64,000 nucleotides of DNA from Candidatus Choladousia intestinavium (GTDB lineage Bacteria; Bacillota; Clostridia; Lachnospirales; Lachnospiraceae): contig DVGK01000043.1 of assembly GCA_018712785.1 (NCBI GenBank), positions 1 through 64,000 of the forward strand. Reading direction: 5' to 3'. The translations under genes and the position numbers were made by a program. Shown here piece by piece: positions 52,895 through 61,367 of this stretch (position 1 is its first letter; each line of letters begins with the position of its first letter). The notes beneath the pieces were generated by a model that saw only the letters and a program-made list of their open reading frames with translations, did no database searches and had not been told where the DNA came from.

Positions 52895-53599
52895 TCAGTC
52901 ACCTTTAATTCTTCTCTTTTCCCTGTTTTCCTTATAAATCTCAAAGAAACGATCGACCTCATCTCTTCCAAGAGATTTTTCTTTTCCGATGATATATTTT
53001 GTAATCAAAATCTGCTCGGCAAGGGCCTCGCACGCTTCTACCACATTCATGGCATCTTCCACCGTTTTGCCTACGGCAAGACTTCCATGATTTCCCAGAA
53101 GGACGATCCTGTACCCTTCTGCCAGATACGGCTCCGCCATAGTCAGAATATATTTGGTTCCCGGAGCTCCATATGGCACACATGGAATTCTGTGGAAATT
53201 CCCCATCATCTCCGGAAAGGCTTCCGTCTCAATATCCAATCCCGCCATAGAAAAAGCCGTCAGAATCTTGGAATGACTATGTACCACACCGGCTACGTCC
53301 CACCCGTTTTCTTCGCAGATGTCATAAGCCATTGTATGCATAATAATTTCAGACGTTTCTTTCATTCCCCAGATTCTTTTTCCATTTTCATCTACAACCG
53401 CAATTTTTTCAGGAGTCAGTATTCCTTTATTTTGTCCGGTAGGGGTAATATAAATTTTTCCATCCTTTTTGGTTGAAATATTGCCTGCAAAGGAATTTAC
53501 AAGTCCCTTTTCATCCATTCTTTTGGCTACAAACAGTACTTCATGAATCGCTTCTTCTGAAATTCCCAGCTCAAGCATTTTTTCTTTCATATTGTCCAT
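52895..53599 (-). CDS. Class II aldolase (L-fuculose/L-rhamnulose-phosphate type)
   Basis: A 234-residue zinc aldolase. KGLVNSFAGNISTKKDGKIY is the substrate-phosphate loop, VAGVVHSHSKILTAFS supplies two zinc histidines, and VLLGNHGSLAVGKTVEDAMN the third; ETSEIIMHTMAYD carries the catalytic glutamate. FucA-type enzymes split ketose-1-phosphates into DHAP and L-lactaldehyde. A FucO-like reductase 6 kb upstream would use the aldehyde. An epimerase of the AraD group is the alternative, but pairing with an FGGY kinase favours an aldolase. Confidence 0.85.
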   Translation of the reverse strand: MDNMKEKMLELGISEEAIHEVLFVAKRMDEKGLVNSFAGNISTKKDGKIYITPTGQNKGILTPEKIAVVDENGKRIWGMKETSEIIMHTMAYDICEENGWDVAGVVHSHSKILTAFSMAGLDIETEAFPEMMGNFHRIPCVPYGAPGTKYILTMAEPYLAEGYRIVLLGNHGSLAVGKTVEDAMNVVEACEALAEQILITKYIIGKEKSLGRDEVDRFFEIYKENREKRRIKGD

Positions 53600-53644
53600 A
53601 TTAATCTGCCCTCTCTTTTCTTAAAGTTTTCTAAGAATTAATTA

Positions 53645-54538
53645 TCATGTCTTCTCAGCTCCGGCTGTCAGACCCTCAATCAGCTGCTTCTGACAGAAAA
53701 TATACAGGATGATAACCGGAATGACACTGATTACAACCATGGGGAAAATCTGTTCTATATTAAATAAAAAAGCAGACAGATTGTTCTGAAGTACCACCGT
53801 GGCTGTCCTCTGATCTCCGCTGAGGAAAATCAGGGGCATATAAAAGTCGTTATAGATTGTCAGTCCTGAAGTTAAGGCCACCGTTCCGAAGATCGGTTTT
53901 GACAGAGGCATCATGATTCTGGCAAATATTGTAAATTCATTTGCACCGTCAATTTTGGCGCTCTCTGCCAGCGATTCCGGAAGCTTCGCAAAAAAACGCA
54001 TAAACAGGAAAGAGGCCAGCGATAAGTTTCCAATATAGATCAGAATAAGCCCCCAGGGTGTATTCACAAGATGCATGGCATTGATCACTCTGAAGTTAAT
54101 CAATACACCCAGCTGTATCGGAAACATCATTCCCAGCAGTATAAATGTCTGCAGAAAGCCTTTCCCTTTAAATTCATATCTGGCATACCCGTATGCCAGC
54201 ATAGAAGACACAATCAAGAGTCCTACAATCGACACTCCTGTAATGAAAATACTGTTCCCCATGGCCCGCAGGAAATTACTTTCCGTAAGCACTTCTATAT
54301 AATGACTGAAATCCAAAGATTTTGGCAGAGAGAAAATGTCCGTTACAATTTCCGTACCACTTTTAAAAGAGGAAATAAGCGTTATATATAGAAGAAGGAC
54401 AATAATCGAACTGTACATCAGGCACAGGATTGTCACCAGCCAGCTTTTATGCTTCAGCTTCTTTTTTAATCCTAATTTCTTTTTCATATCCATCACCCTT
54501 CTGCTTATATCAACCTCATCCATGAGATTTTTATTCAT
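53645..54538 (-). CDS. Carbohydrate ABC transporter permease (MalG type)
   Basis: A 297-residue membrane subunit with six predicted helices and the coupling loop carrying the EAA motif (LAESAKIDGANEFTIFARIM), ending in the family's short C-terminal stretch EGLTAGAEKT. It is the second CUT1 permease and overlaps the first by eight bases (the ATG lies inside AAGTATGGAATGAATAA). Inner starts at residues 16 and 18, behind AGAAGGGTG, are possible because the first residues are poorly conserved. No ATPase subunit lies in the operon; a shared MsmX-type ATPase is likely. Confidence 0.88.
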   Translation of the reverse strand: MNKNLMDEVDISRRVMDMKKKLGLKKKLKHKSWLVTILCLMYSSIIVLLLYITLISSFKSGTEIVTDIFSLPKSLDFSHYIEVLTESNFLRAMGNSIFITGVSIVGLLIVSSMLAYGYARYEFKGKGFLQTFILLGMMFPIQLGVLINFRVINAMHLVNTPWGLILIYIGNLSLASFLFMRFFAKLPESLAESAKIDGANEFTIFARIMMPLSKPIFGTVALTSGLTIYNDFYMPLIFLSGDQRTATVVLQNNLSAFLFNIEQIFPMVVISVIPVIILYIFCQKQLIEGLTAGAEKT

Positions 54539-55466
54539 TCCATACTTTAATTTTCCCTAAAGCAAAATTCATCAGGGAGGTGAAAATCAGAATAAACACA
54601 AAGGTTACTGTCCCGATTGTCGCCGCATAGCCGAGATCAATATTCAGGCTGCTGGCTGAGCCGCTGCCGAAGGCCGTCCTGTAAAAATACATATTTACAA
54701 AATCAAGAGTACCGTCCGCGCCGCCAAAAGTTCCCGCCAGCATATAGGGAAGGTCAAAAAGCGTAATACCCCAGATAATATCAAGCACCAGCACATTCGT
54801 CATACCCGGCCCGATATCCGGAAGAATCACATATAAAAACTGTTTGAATCTTCCTGCCCCGTCAATCATTGAGGCTTCTATGGTTTCGTGTGAAACCCCT
54901 TTCATGCTGGAAAGAATAATCAGCATACCGATAACCGCGCTGGACCAGATCGCCAGTCCTACAAGAATCGGAAAAGCCATGTTGGAATCTGCCAGCCATC
55001 CCGGAACCGCAGTTCTGGGAACACCCAGAGCAATCAGAACTTTATTTACAATTCCAAAGCTGGCATTAAAAAATATGGTGGCAAAGAATGCGATAACAGC
55101 CGTACTCAGGACATACGGCAGGAAAAACATGGCCTGAAAGAATTTGTGCCACCGGATTTTGGAATACAGCAAATAAGCAGTTCCCACCTGGATTGGCACA
55201 ACAATAAAGTACTCACATAAAATAAATTTAATATTATTTCCAAATGCGTTCCAATATGTGGAGGCGTTCTCCGGATTCATAAACAATTTCGTAAAATTGT
55301 CAAGCCCCACAAAAGAGATCTCTCCCACTCCATTCCAGGAGGCAAAGCTGAGGAAGAAATTCGCAATCAGCGGTACAATCATAAATGCACAATAAAAAAT
55401 CAGCCCCGGGAGCATAAACCATATATATGGTCTGTGTTTTTTCTTTTTCTTAACTGCTTTTTCCAT
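54531..55466 (-). CDS. Carbohydrate ABC transporter permease (MalF type)
   Basis: A permease of 311 residues from the ATG at 55466, chosen because GAGGGATT precedes it and MEKAVKKKKKHRPYIWFMLP is the usual start. A start at 55547 would add 27 unconserved residues. Six helices are predicted (LPGLIFYCAFMIVPLIANFF first), with the EAA loop in HETIEASMIDGAGRFKQFLY. It forms the membrane channel with the MalG-type partner for import of the bound sugar. Confidence 0.87.
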   Translation of the reverse strand: MEKAVKKKKKHRPYIWFMLPGLIFYCAFMIVPLIANFFLSFASWNGVGEISFVGLDNFTKLFMNPENASTYWNAFGNNIKFILCEYFIVVPIQVGTAYLLYSKIRWHKFFQAMFFLPYVLSTAVIAFFATIFFNASFGIVNKVLIALGVPRTAVPGWLADSNMAFPILVGLAIWSSAVIGMLIILSSMKGVSHETIEASMIDGAGRFKQFLYVILPDIGPGMTNVLVLDIIWGITLFDLPYMLAGTFGGADGTLDFVNMYFYRTAFGSGSASSLNIDLGYAATIGTVTFVFILIFTSLMNFALGKIKVWNE

Positions 55467-55571
55467 ATAATCCCTCATTTCCATGCTGATTTTATTTCCC
55501 GGGGAAGCACAGGTGTCCTGTCCTTCCCCAAGAGTAATGTCAGACATTGTCTGCCGGATCTCACTTCATTT

Positions 55572-56885
55572 TTAACCTACATTTGCCTGTACGTTGTCAC
55601 AGAATTCCTGAGCATCCAGAGAGCCGCTGAATACACTCATAATATTGGCCTGGAAATAATCCTCAGCAGCTGTGCCGTACTGGAATACTTTCTCCTCGTT
55701 AGAAGCAATCAGAGTATCTGCCTCACCGATTTCTGTTGCAATCGGATCATCAGAAGGTGTTTCCTCCAGTGAAGGAATGGATGCGTTAGAATTAATATAA
55801 GTCTGCTGTCCTTCAGCCGTAGCCATCCACTGTACGAACATAATAGCCGCTTCAAGATTTTCAGAATTCGGATTGATGCTGTAGCCGCCGTTTGCAGTAA
55901 TACATGCATAGATCTGTCCATCCGCGTCATTCGCCAGTTTGAATACGTCAAAATTCAGATTCTCATTCGCTTCCCGGATCGTTGACAGAAGCCAGGAACC
56001 GCAGATGATCATTCCTGTGCTGCCGGTAGCGAATTCCATGCAGGCCGCGTTCGCATCGTTAGCGGTAGAACTGATGGAGAAATATCCTTTCTGGTTCCAT
56101 TCAGCCAGTTTCTGAAGGGCTGCTACGTTTACTTCTTCATTGAATTCAGCAGTTCCTTCTCCCAGTCTTGTAAAGAAGTCCGGGCCGCCCTCCTGCGTGC
56201 ATACCAGGAAATCCCACACGTGCATTACAGACGCCCAGTCTGTTCCCGCCAGAGTCAGAGGTACGATACCGTCCTCCAGCATCTGATCACAGAGAGCTTC
56301 AAATTCGGCAACTGTAGTTGGAACTTCATAACCATTTTCCTCAAAAATATCTGTATTATAATATACGGTTCTGGTATCAATACTTGAGGTAGGCACGGCA
56401 TAGAGAGTATCATCTACATAGCAGATGTTGCTTACCATAGTAGGCTCTCCGTCCGGCTCAAACAGAGACATATCTACCACATCCGTCAAATCCATGGCAT
56501 TACCGGCATCTACCATAGATTCCAGGGTTGAATTTTTAGTTCCCAGCGTCCAGTAAACATCTGGTCCGTTTCCAGACTGGAAAGCCGTGGAAAGAGCTGT
56601 ATAATATGTGCCCTCAGCCTGTGACTCATAGCTGAAATCGATGTTCGGATATCTTTCCTGCAGCACATCAATATAGGCTTCCGCGCATACGCCTCTCTCA
56701 GAGGTCCCCTCCCAGATTACCAGCGATCCGCTGAGAGATTCATCCACTTCCGCCTCTGCTGCCGCTTCCGTTGCTGCCTCCGTTGCCGCCTCTGTCTCCT
56801 CCGCAGCAGCCGGAAGGATTGTCCCTGCCACCATCAGCCCGGACATTGCAGTTGCCAGTAAAGCTCTCGTCCATCTTTTTTTCAT
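55572..56885 (-). CDS. Extracellular sugar-binding protein without a lipobox
   Basis: A 437-residue CUT1 binding protein. The signal peptide MKKRWTRALLATAMSGLMVA..LPAAAEE ends in an AAA-E signal-peptidase I site. No cysteine follows, although most Firmicute binding proteins are lipoproteins. A Thr/Glu/Ala repeat linker (residues 29-47) precedes the mature domain (SLVIWEGTSERGVCAEAYID, YPNIDFSYESQAEGTYYTAL, DTLYAVPTSSIDTRTVYYNT, ATGSTGMIICGSWLLSTIRE). AAGGAGG precedes the ATG. Unless anchored another way it would be released into the medium; the ligand is unknown. Confidence 0.87.
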   Translation of the reverse strand: MKKRWTRALLATAMSGLMVAGTILPAAAEETEAATEAATEAAAEAEVDESLSGSLVIWEGTSERGVCAEAYIDVLQERYPNIDFSYESQAEGTYYTALSTAFQSGNGPDVYWTLGTKNSTLESMVDAGNAMDLTDVVDMSLFEPDGEPTMVSNICYVDDTLYAVPTSSIDTRTVYYNTDIFEENGYEVPTTVAEFEALCDQMLEDGIVPLTLAGTDWASVMHVWDFLVCTQEGGPDFFTRLGEGTAEFNEEVNVAALQKLAEWNQKGYFSISSTANDANAACMEFATGSTGMIICGSWLLSTIREANENLNFDVFKLANDADGQIYACITANGGYSINPNSENLEAAIMFVQWMATAEGQQTYINSNASIPSLEETPSDDPIATEIGEADTLIASNEEKVFQYGTAAEDYFQANIMSVFSGSLDAQEFCDNVQANVG

Positions 56886-57014
56886 TGTGTTTTCCTCCTT
56901 TTCTATTGCATTTCACGGATTTCTCCGCATTGTCACGTTGGTGATCTATTTCTTCCTCCATTTGCGCCTGCCATTGCAGCGCATGAATGGAGACCCCAAC
57001 CATGTTAAAAGTCA

Positions 57015-57572
57015 CTACTCATAGTTTCTGTGACGTTTTTCCATTTCCGCATCCGAAAGCTTCAGCCGTTCCTTCAGCTCCTGAGAGATGATATCAAAAA
57101 GAAGAACCGCCGCCTGCTCATACAGATTTCCCATAATCTGGCCGCTCTGCACAAGATCTCCCTTGGCCCTCCAGGCCATTGCCGGAAGCCTGCAGATCAC
57201 ATCCGAGATCTTCCCTATATCGCTGTGCGGATCCGCTGTCACTGTCACGACTGTCGCTCCGGCCTCCTTAGCCTTCTCTGCCAGGTAGACCACATGACTG
57301 TAAAATCCCGGCCCGCATGAGACAAAAAATACATCTCCCGGTCCAATTCCCGGCGCGGTATCTTCCATGGCCCAGTGGGCATCCAAACCGAGATGCATCA
57401 GACGCATAACAAAAAATTTTAACCCAAGCCCCTCTCTCCCGGCTCCGTAACAGACAATTTTCTTTGCCGAAAGAACCGCGTCCATCAAAGGCATTATATC
57501 CGCGTCATTCATTTTCTCGAAAACGTTTTTTAATTCTTCAAGCTCCTGATCCGCTCTTGCCCGCAGTCCCAT
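57015..57572 (-). CDS. SIS-domain sugar-phosphate isomerase-like protein
   Basis: A 185-residue protein consisting of one SIS domain like HxlB/YckF: AKKIVCYGAGREGLGLKFFV, DVFFVSCGPGFYSHVVYLAE, GATVVTVTADPHSDIGKISD, then a C-terminal LFDIISQELKERLKLSDAEM. Such proteins bind or isomerise phosphosugars (HxlB interconverts hexulose-6-phosphates). It is the first gene of the sugar operon. No classical fucose or rhamnose isomerase is present, so this may supply an isomerase step, but that is inference. Confidence 0.8.
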   Translation of the reverse strand: MGLRARADQELEELKNVFEKMNDADIMPLMDAVLSAKKIVCYGAGREGLGLKFFVMRLMHLGLDAHWAMEDTAPGIGPGDVFFVSCGPGFYSHVVYLAEKAKEAGATVVTVTADPHSDIGKISDVICRLPAMAWRAKGDLVQSGQIMGNLYEQAAVLLFDIISQELKERLKLSDAEMEKRHRNYE

Positions 57573-57636
57573 GCGCCCCTCCTTTATTTCTTTTTCACAT
57601 AAATTCAGTCCTCATTTTTTCTTTTTCGATGTAATT

Positions 57637-57665
57637 ATCCTATAATAATAACGCATTTTTGTCAA
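57637..57665 (-). promoter_or_regulatory. Predicted promoter of the sugar operon
   Basis: On the minus strand a consensus TTGACA is followed after 17 bases by TAGGAT, about 70 bases before the SIS-gene ATG. The weak -10 box fits an activated or tightly regulated promoter. Confidence 0.5.
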
Positions 57666-57731
57666 TATCCAAATACATTTTCGTGTATATTGCATAGTTT
57701 ATCCGTTCTGTTTTTGTTGTAAATTCCCTAT

Positions 57732-57745
57732 TTAAATCGTTTTCG
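57732..57745 (-). promoter_or_regulatory. CRE-like (LacI/CcpA-type) site upstream of the sugar operon
   Basis: CGAAAACGATTTAA on the minus strand differs from the CcpA consensus TGWNANCGNTNWCA at two positions. It lies about 70 bases upstream of the -35 box. With hprK in the genome CcpA control is plausible, but the match is weak. Confidence 0.3.
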
Positions 57746-57835
57746 TTTTTAGTGCTGGTCACTTCTCTCTCATGGAACACAGAAACCTATTTTGCCGCAG
57801 TGCCTGATCAGAGTCTGTACAGCTCTTTTATAAAA

Positions 57836-57868
57836 CCATAGGAAAGACACTCCACGAGTTTTCTATGG
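57836..57868 (-). terminator. Second hairpin after the deacetylase gene
   Basis: CCATAGGAAA and TTTTCTATGG pair over ten positions (one G-T), followed on the minus strand by TTTTAT. It backs up the terminator next to the stop codon. Confidence 0.55.
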
Positions 57869-57876
57869 TCATGAAC

Positions 57877-57902
57877 AAAAAAAGCCGGACACGCGCCCAG
57901 CT
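57877..57902 (-). terminator. Rho-independent terminator of the polysaccharide deacetylase gene
   Basis: On the minus strand AGCTGGG and TCCGGCT form a seven-base stem (two wobble pairs) followed by seven T, 26 bases after the stop codon. Confidence 0.7.
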
Positions 57903-57928
57903 TTTTCATTTTCAATCTCTTTTTTAAT

Positions 57929-59482
57929 TTATGCCTCTCCGTTTGCCACTACCGGTGTCGGCCGTCTCTGGTCGAAAACCTCCGAAGCGTTAAACATAGA
58001 ATCCAGCACAGTGGTTCCGCCCTGCGTTGCCTTATAAAGCAAATACCCGTCAAGATCAATTCTCCCCTGACGCACATATTGATCGGTTATCTGCACCCAG
58101 CATGGAACCGAGCTGTCTACATTGCAGTAAAAATTATAGCCGTTCTCTTTAAAGTACCGGTATTTTTCATTATCGTCGCTGTAGCCTTCCCAGCTTCCGA
58201 TGTCATTTCCATGGGCGAAAATAATCGTATCCACAGGCCCCACAATGTTTTGCACTGTGTTTACCCATTTCTCATTATCCCTGCGGAGCTCATCTACCGT
58301 TTTATTCGTGACGCTCAGATGTCCCCAGGTATGGCTGGCAAACTCCCATCCTTCTGCTTTTAAAGCTTCCGCGATCTTCTTTGCCTCAGCCACATCTGCA
58401 TCCCAGTCAAATTCAGGATGCTCCTGCAGCCACTTAGCCTGGTCTTCCATCAGATTCTGCTTATCTCTGTAGTCCACATCGGTCCGGTAACCAAACACTC
58501 CGTTATAGCCCGTCAGAGCGATCATGCCTCTGGCTCCCTTATAGGCTCCGTCCGGATGCTCTTCCAGGAAAGTGTTCAGTCTGGGAACCACGTCAAAATC
58601 CCCCACTTCCTCTGTTCCGTCCGGTTTTACATAATGGCATTTTACCTTCCCGTTCTCATCCAAAACCAGTTTGTCCGGATAGCTGGCCGCCTCGTAGGAG
58701 TGATAATAGCTCAAATCGTCCACCGAGAGAACCACCGGCTTCTTGTCCGGAGGAAGCATCAGATTCGTATTCGGAGAGAAATGCACGGTTCCGTCCGCAT
58801 CCCTGGTTTCCGTCACCAAATCTCTCAGACGCACAAATACGTATCCGTTATCGTACATCTGCTGGGTAATTTTATCGAATTCCTCTACCGTCGTCATCCA
58901 GGCATTCATTCCATCCACCTGGCTCTGTCCCAGCACAGACACATTAAATGCCGCATCCGTGTTGTTAATCAGGGAATGATAGAAAATATGAGGAACCGTA
59001 GTCACATCCACCGCCACACAGGATGCCTTTTTCGTTTCATAATCCGTAATAGCCTGTGTTACTGCCGTGTTGGTCTCGTAATCCGGCACCGTCTTCAAAA
59101 GCTCAATAGCTCCGTCATAGTCATACCCTGCCGCCATAAGGCCAGCCTGTTCCAGAAGATTCTCCGACGAAGCTCCCGCCGTTTCCGTTTCGGAGGCCGA
59201 AGCAGCCTGTGTCTGAGCAGTCGTCTCCCGCTGGGCTGTTGTCTCCGTCGCAGAGATGACCGTTCCCGTATTTTCTTCTCGACCTGCGTCGCCTTCGGAA
59301 ATCCCCATCCGCTTCTGGATCGTCCGCGTGACAAGAAGAGCCGCCCCAACCACAAGCACCAGGGACACTGCCAGGCAGACGCCTCTCATTATCATTACCT
59401 TCTGTTTTCTTTTTCTTCTTTTCAGATATCTTTCTCTTTCAGATCCTTCCCGCCTTCTGTTCGTTCCTGTACTCACACTCAT
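57929..59482 (-). CDS. Membrane-anchored polysaccharide deacetylase-family protein
   Basis: A 517-residue protein: a basic N-terminus (REGSERERYLKRRKRKQK), membrane helix (CLAVSLVLVVGAALLVTRTI), a Thr/Ala/Glu linker, a helical spacer, then a NodB-type domain. Metal and catalytic motifs are PVVLSVDDLSYYHSY (two Asp) and FASHTWGHLSV (His-x3-His); the later motif reads FAHGNDIG. The domain is stretched by long inserts. Such enzymes remove acetyl groups from peptidoglycan or surface glycans. The ATG at 59482 follows AAGGGGAAAG; the longer frame lacks a ribosome site. Confidence 0.83.
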   Translation of the reverse strand: MSVSTGTNRRREGSERERYLKRRKRKQKVMIMRGVCLAVSLVLVVGAALLVTRTIQKRMGISEGDAGREENTGTVISATETTAQRETTAQTQAASASETETAGASSENLLEQAGLMAAGYDYDGAIELLKTVPDYETNTAVTQAITDYETKKASCVAVDVTTVPHIFYHSLINNTDAAFNVSVLGQSQVDGMNAWMTTVEEFDKITQQMYDNGYVFVRLRDLVTETRDADGTVHFSPNTNLMLPPDKKPVVLSVDDLSYYHSYEAASYPDKLVLDENGKVKCHYVKPDGTEEVGDFDVVPRLNTFLEEHPDGAYKGARGMIALTGYNGVFGYRTDVDYRDKQNLMEDQAKWLQEHPEFDWDADVAEAKKIAEALKAEGWEFASHTWGHLSVTNKTVDELRRDNEKWVNTVQNIVGPVDTIIFAHGNDIGSWEGYSDDNEKYRYFKENGYNFYCNVDSSVPCWVQITDQYVRQGRIDLDGYLLYKATQGGTTVLDSMFNASEVFDQRRPTPVVANGEA

Positions 59483-59510
59483 TTGTACTTTCCCCTTTTT
59501 AATTTTATTC

Positions 59511-59659
59511 CTGCGAGCAACGAGCCAAGCGAACATGCTCGCATGTCCATTTGGCGACTGCCGCGAGGGTCAAAAACCCCGCAGCTCTGCTGCGCTGCAA
59601 GTTTGATGCCCCATAGCTTGCTGCGGGATTTTTGACTCAGGGCTCTTTTTCAGAGCCCC
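59511..59659. repeat. Compound palindromic intergenic element
   Basis: Three nested or adjacent inverted repeats. First, GCCAA...TTGGC around ACATGCTCGCATGT (59524-59555). Second, GTCAAAAACCCCGCAGC with GCTGCGGGATTTTTGAC (59569-59636), a near-perfect 17-base stem with one unpaired position in the middle. Third, GGGCTCT with AGAGCCC (59640-59658). The last could end the FucO-like gene. The arrangement looks like a dispersed repeat element rather than a simple terminator. Confidence 0.65.
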
Positions 59660-59684
59660 GACACAAAACTGCAAATGTTCATTT

Positions 59685-60833
59685 CTACAAAAGCTTCCGA
59701 AACAGATTCTCAATATCCTCCACAGAGGCCTCCCTGGGATTTCCGGGAGCACATGCGTCCGCCGCTGCGCTTCTGGACAGGAAGGGTACGTCCTCTTCTC
59801 TGGCGATCTCTTTTAAATCCGCCGGTATCCCAATATCCGCAGATAGTTTTCTTACAGCCTCCACTGCGGCTTTCCTGTATTCCTCCATGCTCATACGTTC
59901 CGTATTTTCCACTCCCATAGCCTTTGCTATATACTTGTACTTCTCCCCTGTGGCCTCCGCGTTGTACTCCATAACCACAGGAAGAAGAATCGCATTGGCC
60001 ACTCCATGAGGCGTGTCATATACGGCTCCCAGGGCATGGGCCATTGAATGAACAATTCCAAGACCCACATTTGAAAATCCCATCCCTGCGATATACTGGC
60101 CAAGGGCCATCCCTTCCCGGCCTTCTTCCGTATTCTGAACCGCTCCCCGCAGAGAGGACGCGATCAGCTCAATCGCTTTAAGGTGGAACATATCCGTCAT
60201 CTCCCATGCAGCCCTGGTAATATATCCCTCAATGGCATGTGTAAGGGCATCCATTCCCGTAGCGGCCGTCAGGCCCGCCGGCATAGAAGCCATCATATCC
60301 GGATCCACCACAGCCACCACCGGAAGATCATGAACATCCACGCAGACAAATTTTCTTCTGTTTTCCACATCCGTAATGACGTAATTGATTGTAACCTCCG
60401 CCGCAGTTCCTGCCGTAGTAGGAACCGCAATGATCGGAACAGAAGGATTCCTGGTAGGAGCTGTTCCCTCCAGGCTCCTCACATCAGAAAATTCAGGATT
60501 ATTCGCGATAATCCCAATTGCCTTGGCCGTATCCATAGGAGAACCTCCGCCTACAGCCACAATAAAATCAGCGCCGGACTTCTGATAGGCCCTGACTCCG
60601 TTCTGGACATTCTCAATGGTAGGATTGGCCTTAATATCAGAAAAAATTTCATACTCTGCTCCGGCTTCCCGCAGGATAGCAGTTATTTTTTCCGCAGCTC
60701 CGGATTTTGCCAGATGCGGCCCGCAGCAGAGCAGAGCCTTTTGGTAGCCCCGCCTTTTTACTTCCCCCGCAATCTCTCTGACGGCCCCTTTCCCATGATA
60801 CGATGTCTCATTGAGTATCATTCTGTTTACCAT
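59685..60833 (-). CDS. fucO: Lactaldehyde reductase / 1,2-propanediol oxidoreductase
   Basis: A 382-residue iron-type alcohol dehydrogenase that reduces L-lactaldehyde to L-1,2-propanediol with NADH in anaerobic fucose or rhamnose use. It starts MVNRMILNETSYHGKGAV, close to E. coli FucO as recalled, and keeps the NAD loop VGGGSPMDTAKAIGIIANNP and IPTTAGTAAEVTINYVITD-like stretch (AVPTTAGTAAEVTINYVITD). Metal ligands are D and H in GMDALTHAIEGYITRAAWE, and the histidines of GIVHSMAHALG and DTPHGVANAILLP. It sits away from the aldolase/kinase operon, in its own unit behind the deacetylase. It probably disposes of lactaldehyde made by the aldolase. Confidence 0.9.
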   Translation of the reverse strand: MVNRMILNETSYHGKGAVREIAGEVKRRGYQKALLCCGPHLAKSGAAEKITAILREAGAEYEIFSDIKANPTIENVQNGVRAYQKSGADFIVAVGGGSPMDTAKAIGIIANNPEFSDVRSLEGTAPTRNPSVPIIAVPTTAGTAAEVTINYVITDVENRRKFVCVDVHDLPVVAVVDPDMMASMPAGLTAATGMDALTHAIEGYITRAAWEMTDMFHLKAIELIASSLRGAVQNTEEGREGMALGQYIAGMGFSNVGLGIVHSMAHALGAVYDTPHGVANAILLPVVMEYNAEATGEKYKYIAKAMGVENTERMSMEEYRKAAVEAVRKLSADIGIPADLKEIAREEDVPFLSRSAAADACAPGNPREASVEDIENLFRKLL

Positions 60834-60897
60834 AAAAATCCCTCCTCGATCTTATCGTTCCGTTTCTTCCGGCTCTCTCCCGGCTTCTTCAAGCTTC

Positions 60898-61251
60898 TCA
60901 GTCTTCGCTCTCTTCCGGATCCGCAGCAGTCTCGTTTTCCGCCGCTTCCTGTTCTTCTCCCGTTTCCTCTGTCAGTCCGGAATCCTTCTGAGCGTCATTC
61001 TCAGCTCCCGCTGCTTCCTCCCTTCCGGCTTCTTCCTTTTCTTCTCTGCTCATCCGGTAGAGTCTTCGTCCGCAGACAGCCGCGATCCCCACTCCCAGCA
61101 GCGCGAACAGAACGCCGAAAAGAATCATCAGAGCGGTCTGATCCTGAGGCACTTCTCCGCCTCTTATGCTCTGAAACATGCTGTAGGCCAGATAAACCAG
61201 ATACAGTCCGGCCACTAAGTAAATTGTCTGTCTGCTCTTTTCCCGCTTCAT
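60898..61251 (-). CDS. Unrecognised small two-helix membrane protein
   Basis: A 117-residue protein with two membrane helices (TIYLVAGLYLVYLAYSMFQS and ALMILFGVLFALLGVGIAAV) and a long acidic cytosolic tail rich in Glu and Ala (about 45 residues). GGAGG precedes the ATG. Not recognised. It lies downstream of the rsmI block but has its own promoter-like sequence at about 61323. A hairpin (CTGCCG/CGGCAG) lies just upstream of the ribosome site. Confidence 0.65.
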   Translation of the reverse strand: MKREKSRQTIYLVAGLYLVYLAYSMFQSIRGGEVPQDQTALMILFGVLFALLGVGIAAVCGRRLYRMSREEKEEAGREEAAGAENDAQKDSGLTEETGEEQEAAENETAADPEESED

Positions 61252-61322
61252 ATTTGTTCCTCCGTCTCCTGCCGTTCTGTCTTCACCGGCAGTTTTCCGC
61301 CTCTTTCGTTATTGTGTTCCTC

Positions 61323-61328
61323 ATTGTA
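61323..61328 (-). promoter_or_regulatory. Extended -10 box for the small membrane protein gene
   Basis: On the minus strand TG-A-TACAAT (TACAAT at 61323-61328) has a weak TGGAAG 17 bases upstream, about 72 bases before the ATG at 61251. Confidence 0.35.
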
Positions 61329-61367
61329 TCATACCTTCCGTATTCCTTCCAGGCTCTTAAGGAATTT

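Larger units (their letters stand above)
57573..57928. other. 356-base gap: operon promoter and two terminators
   Basis: Read on the minus strand the gap first holds the two terminators of the deacetylase gene, then the CRE-like site, then the sugar-operon promoter, each listed separately. No further gene is seen. Confidence 0.5.
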
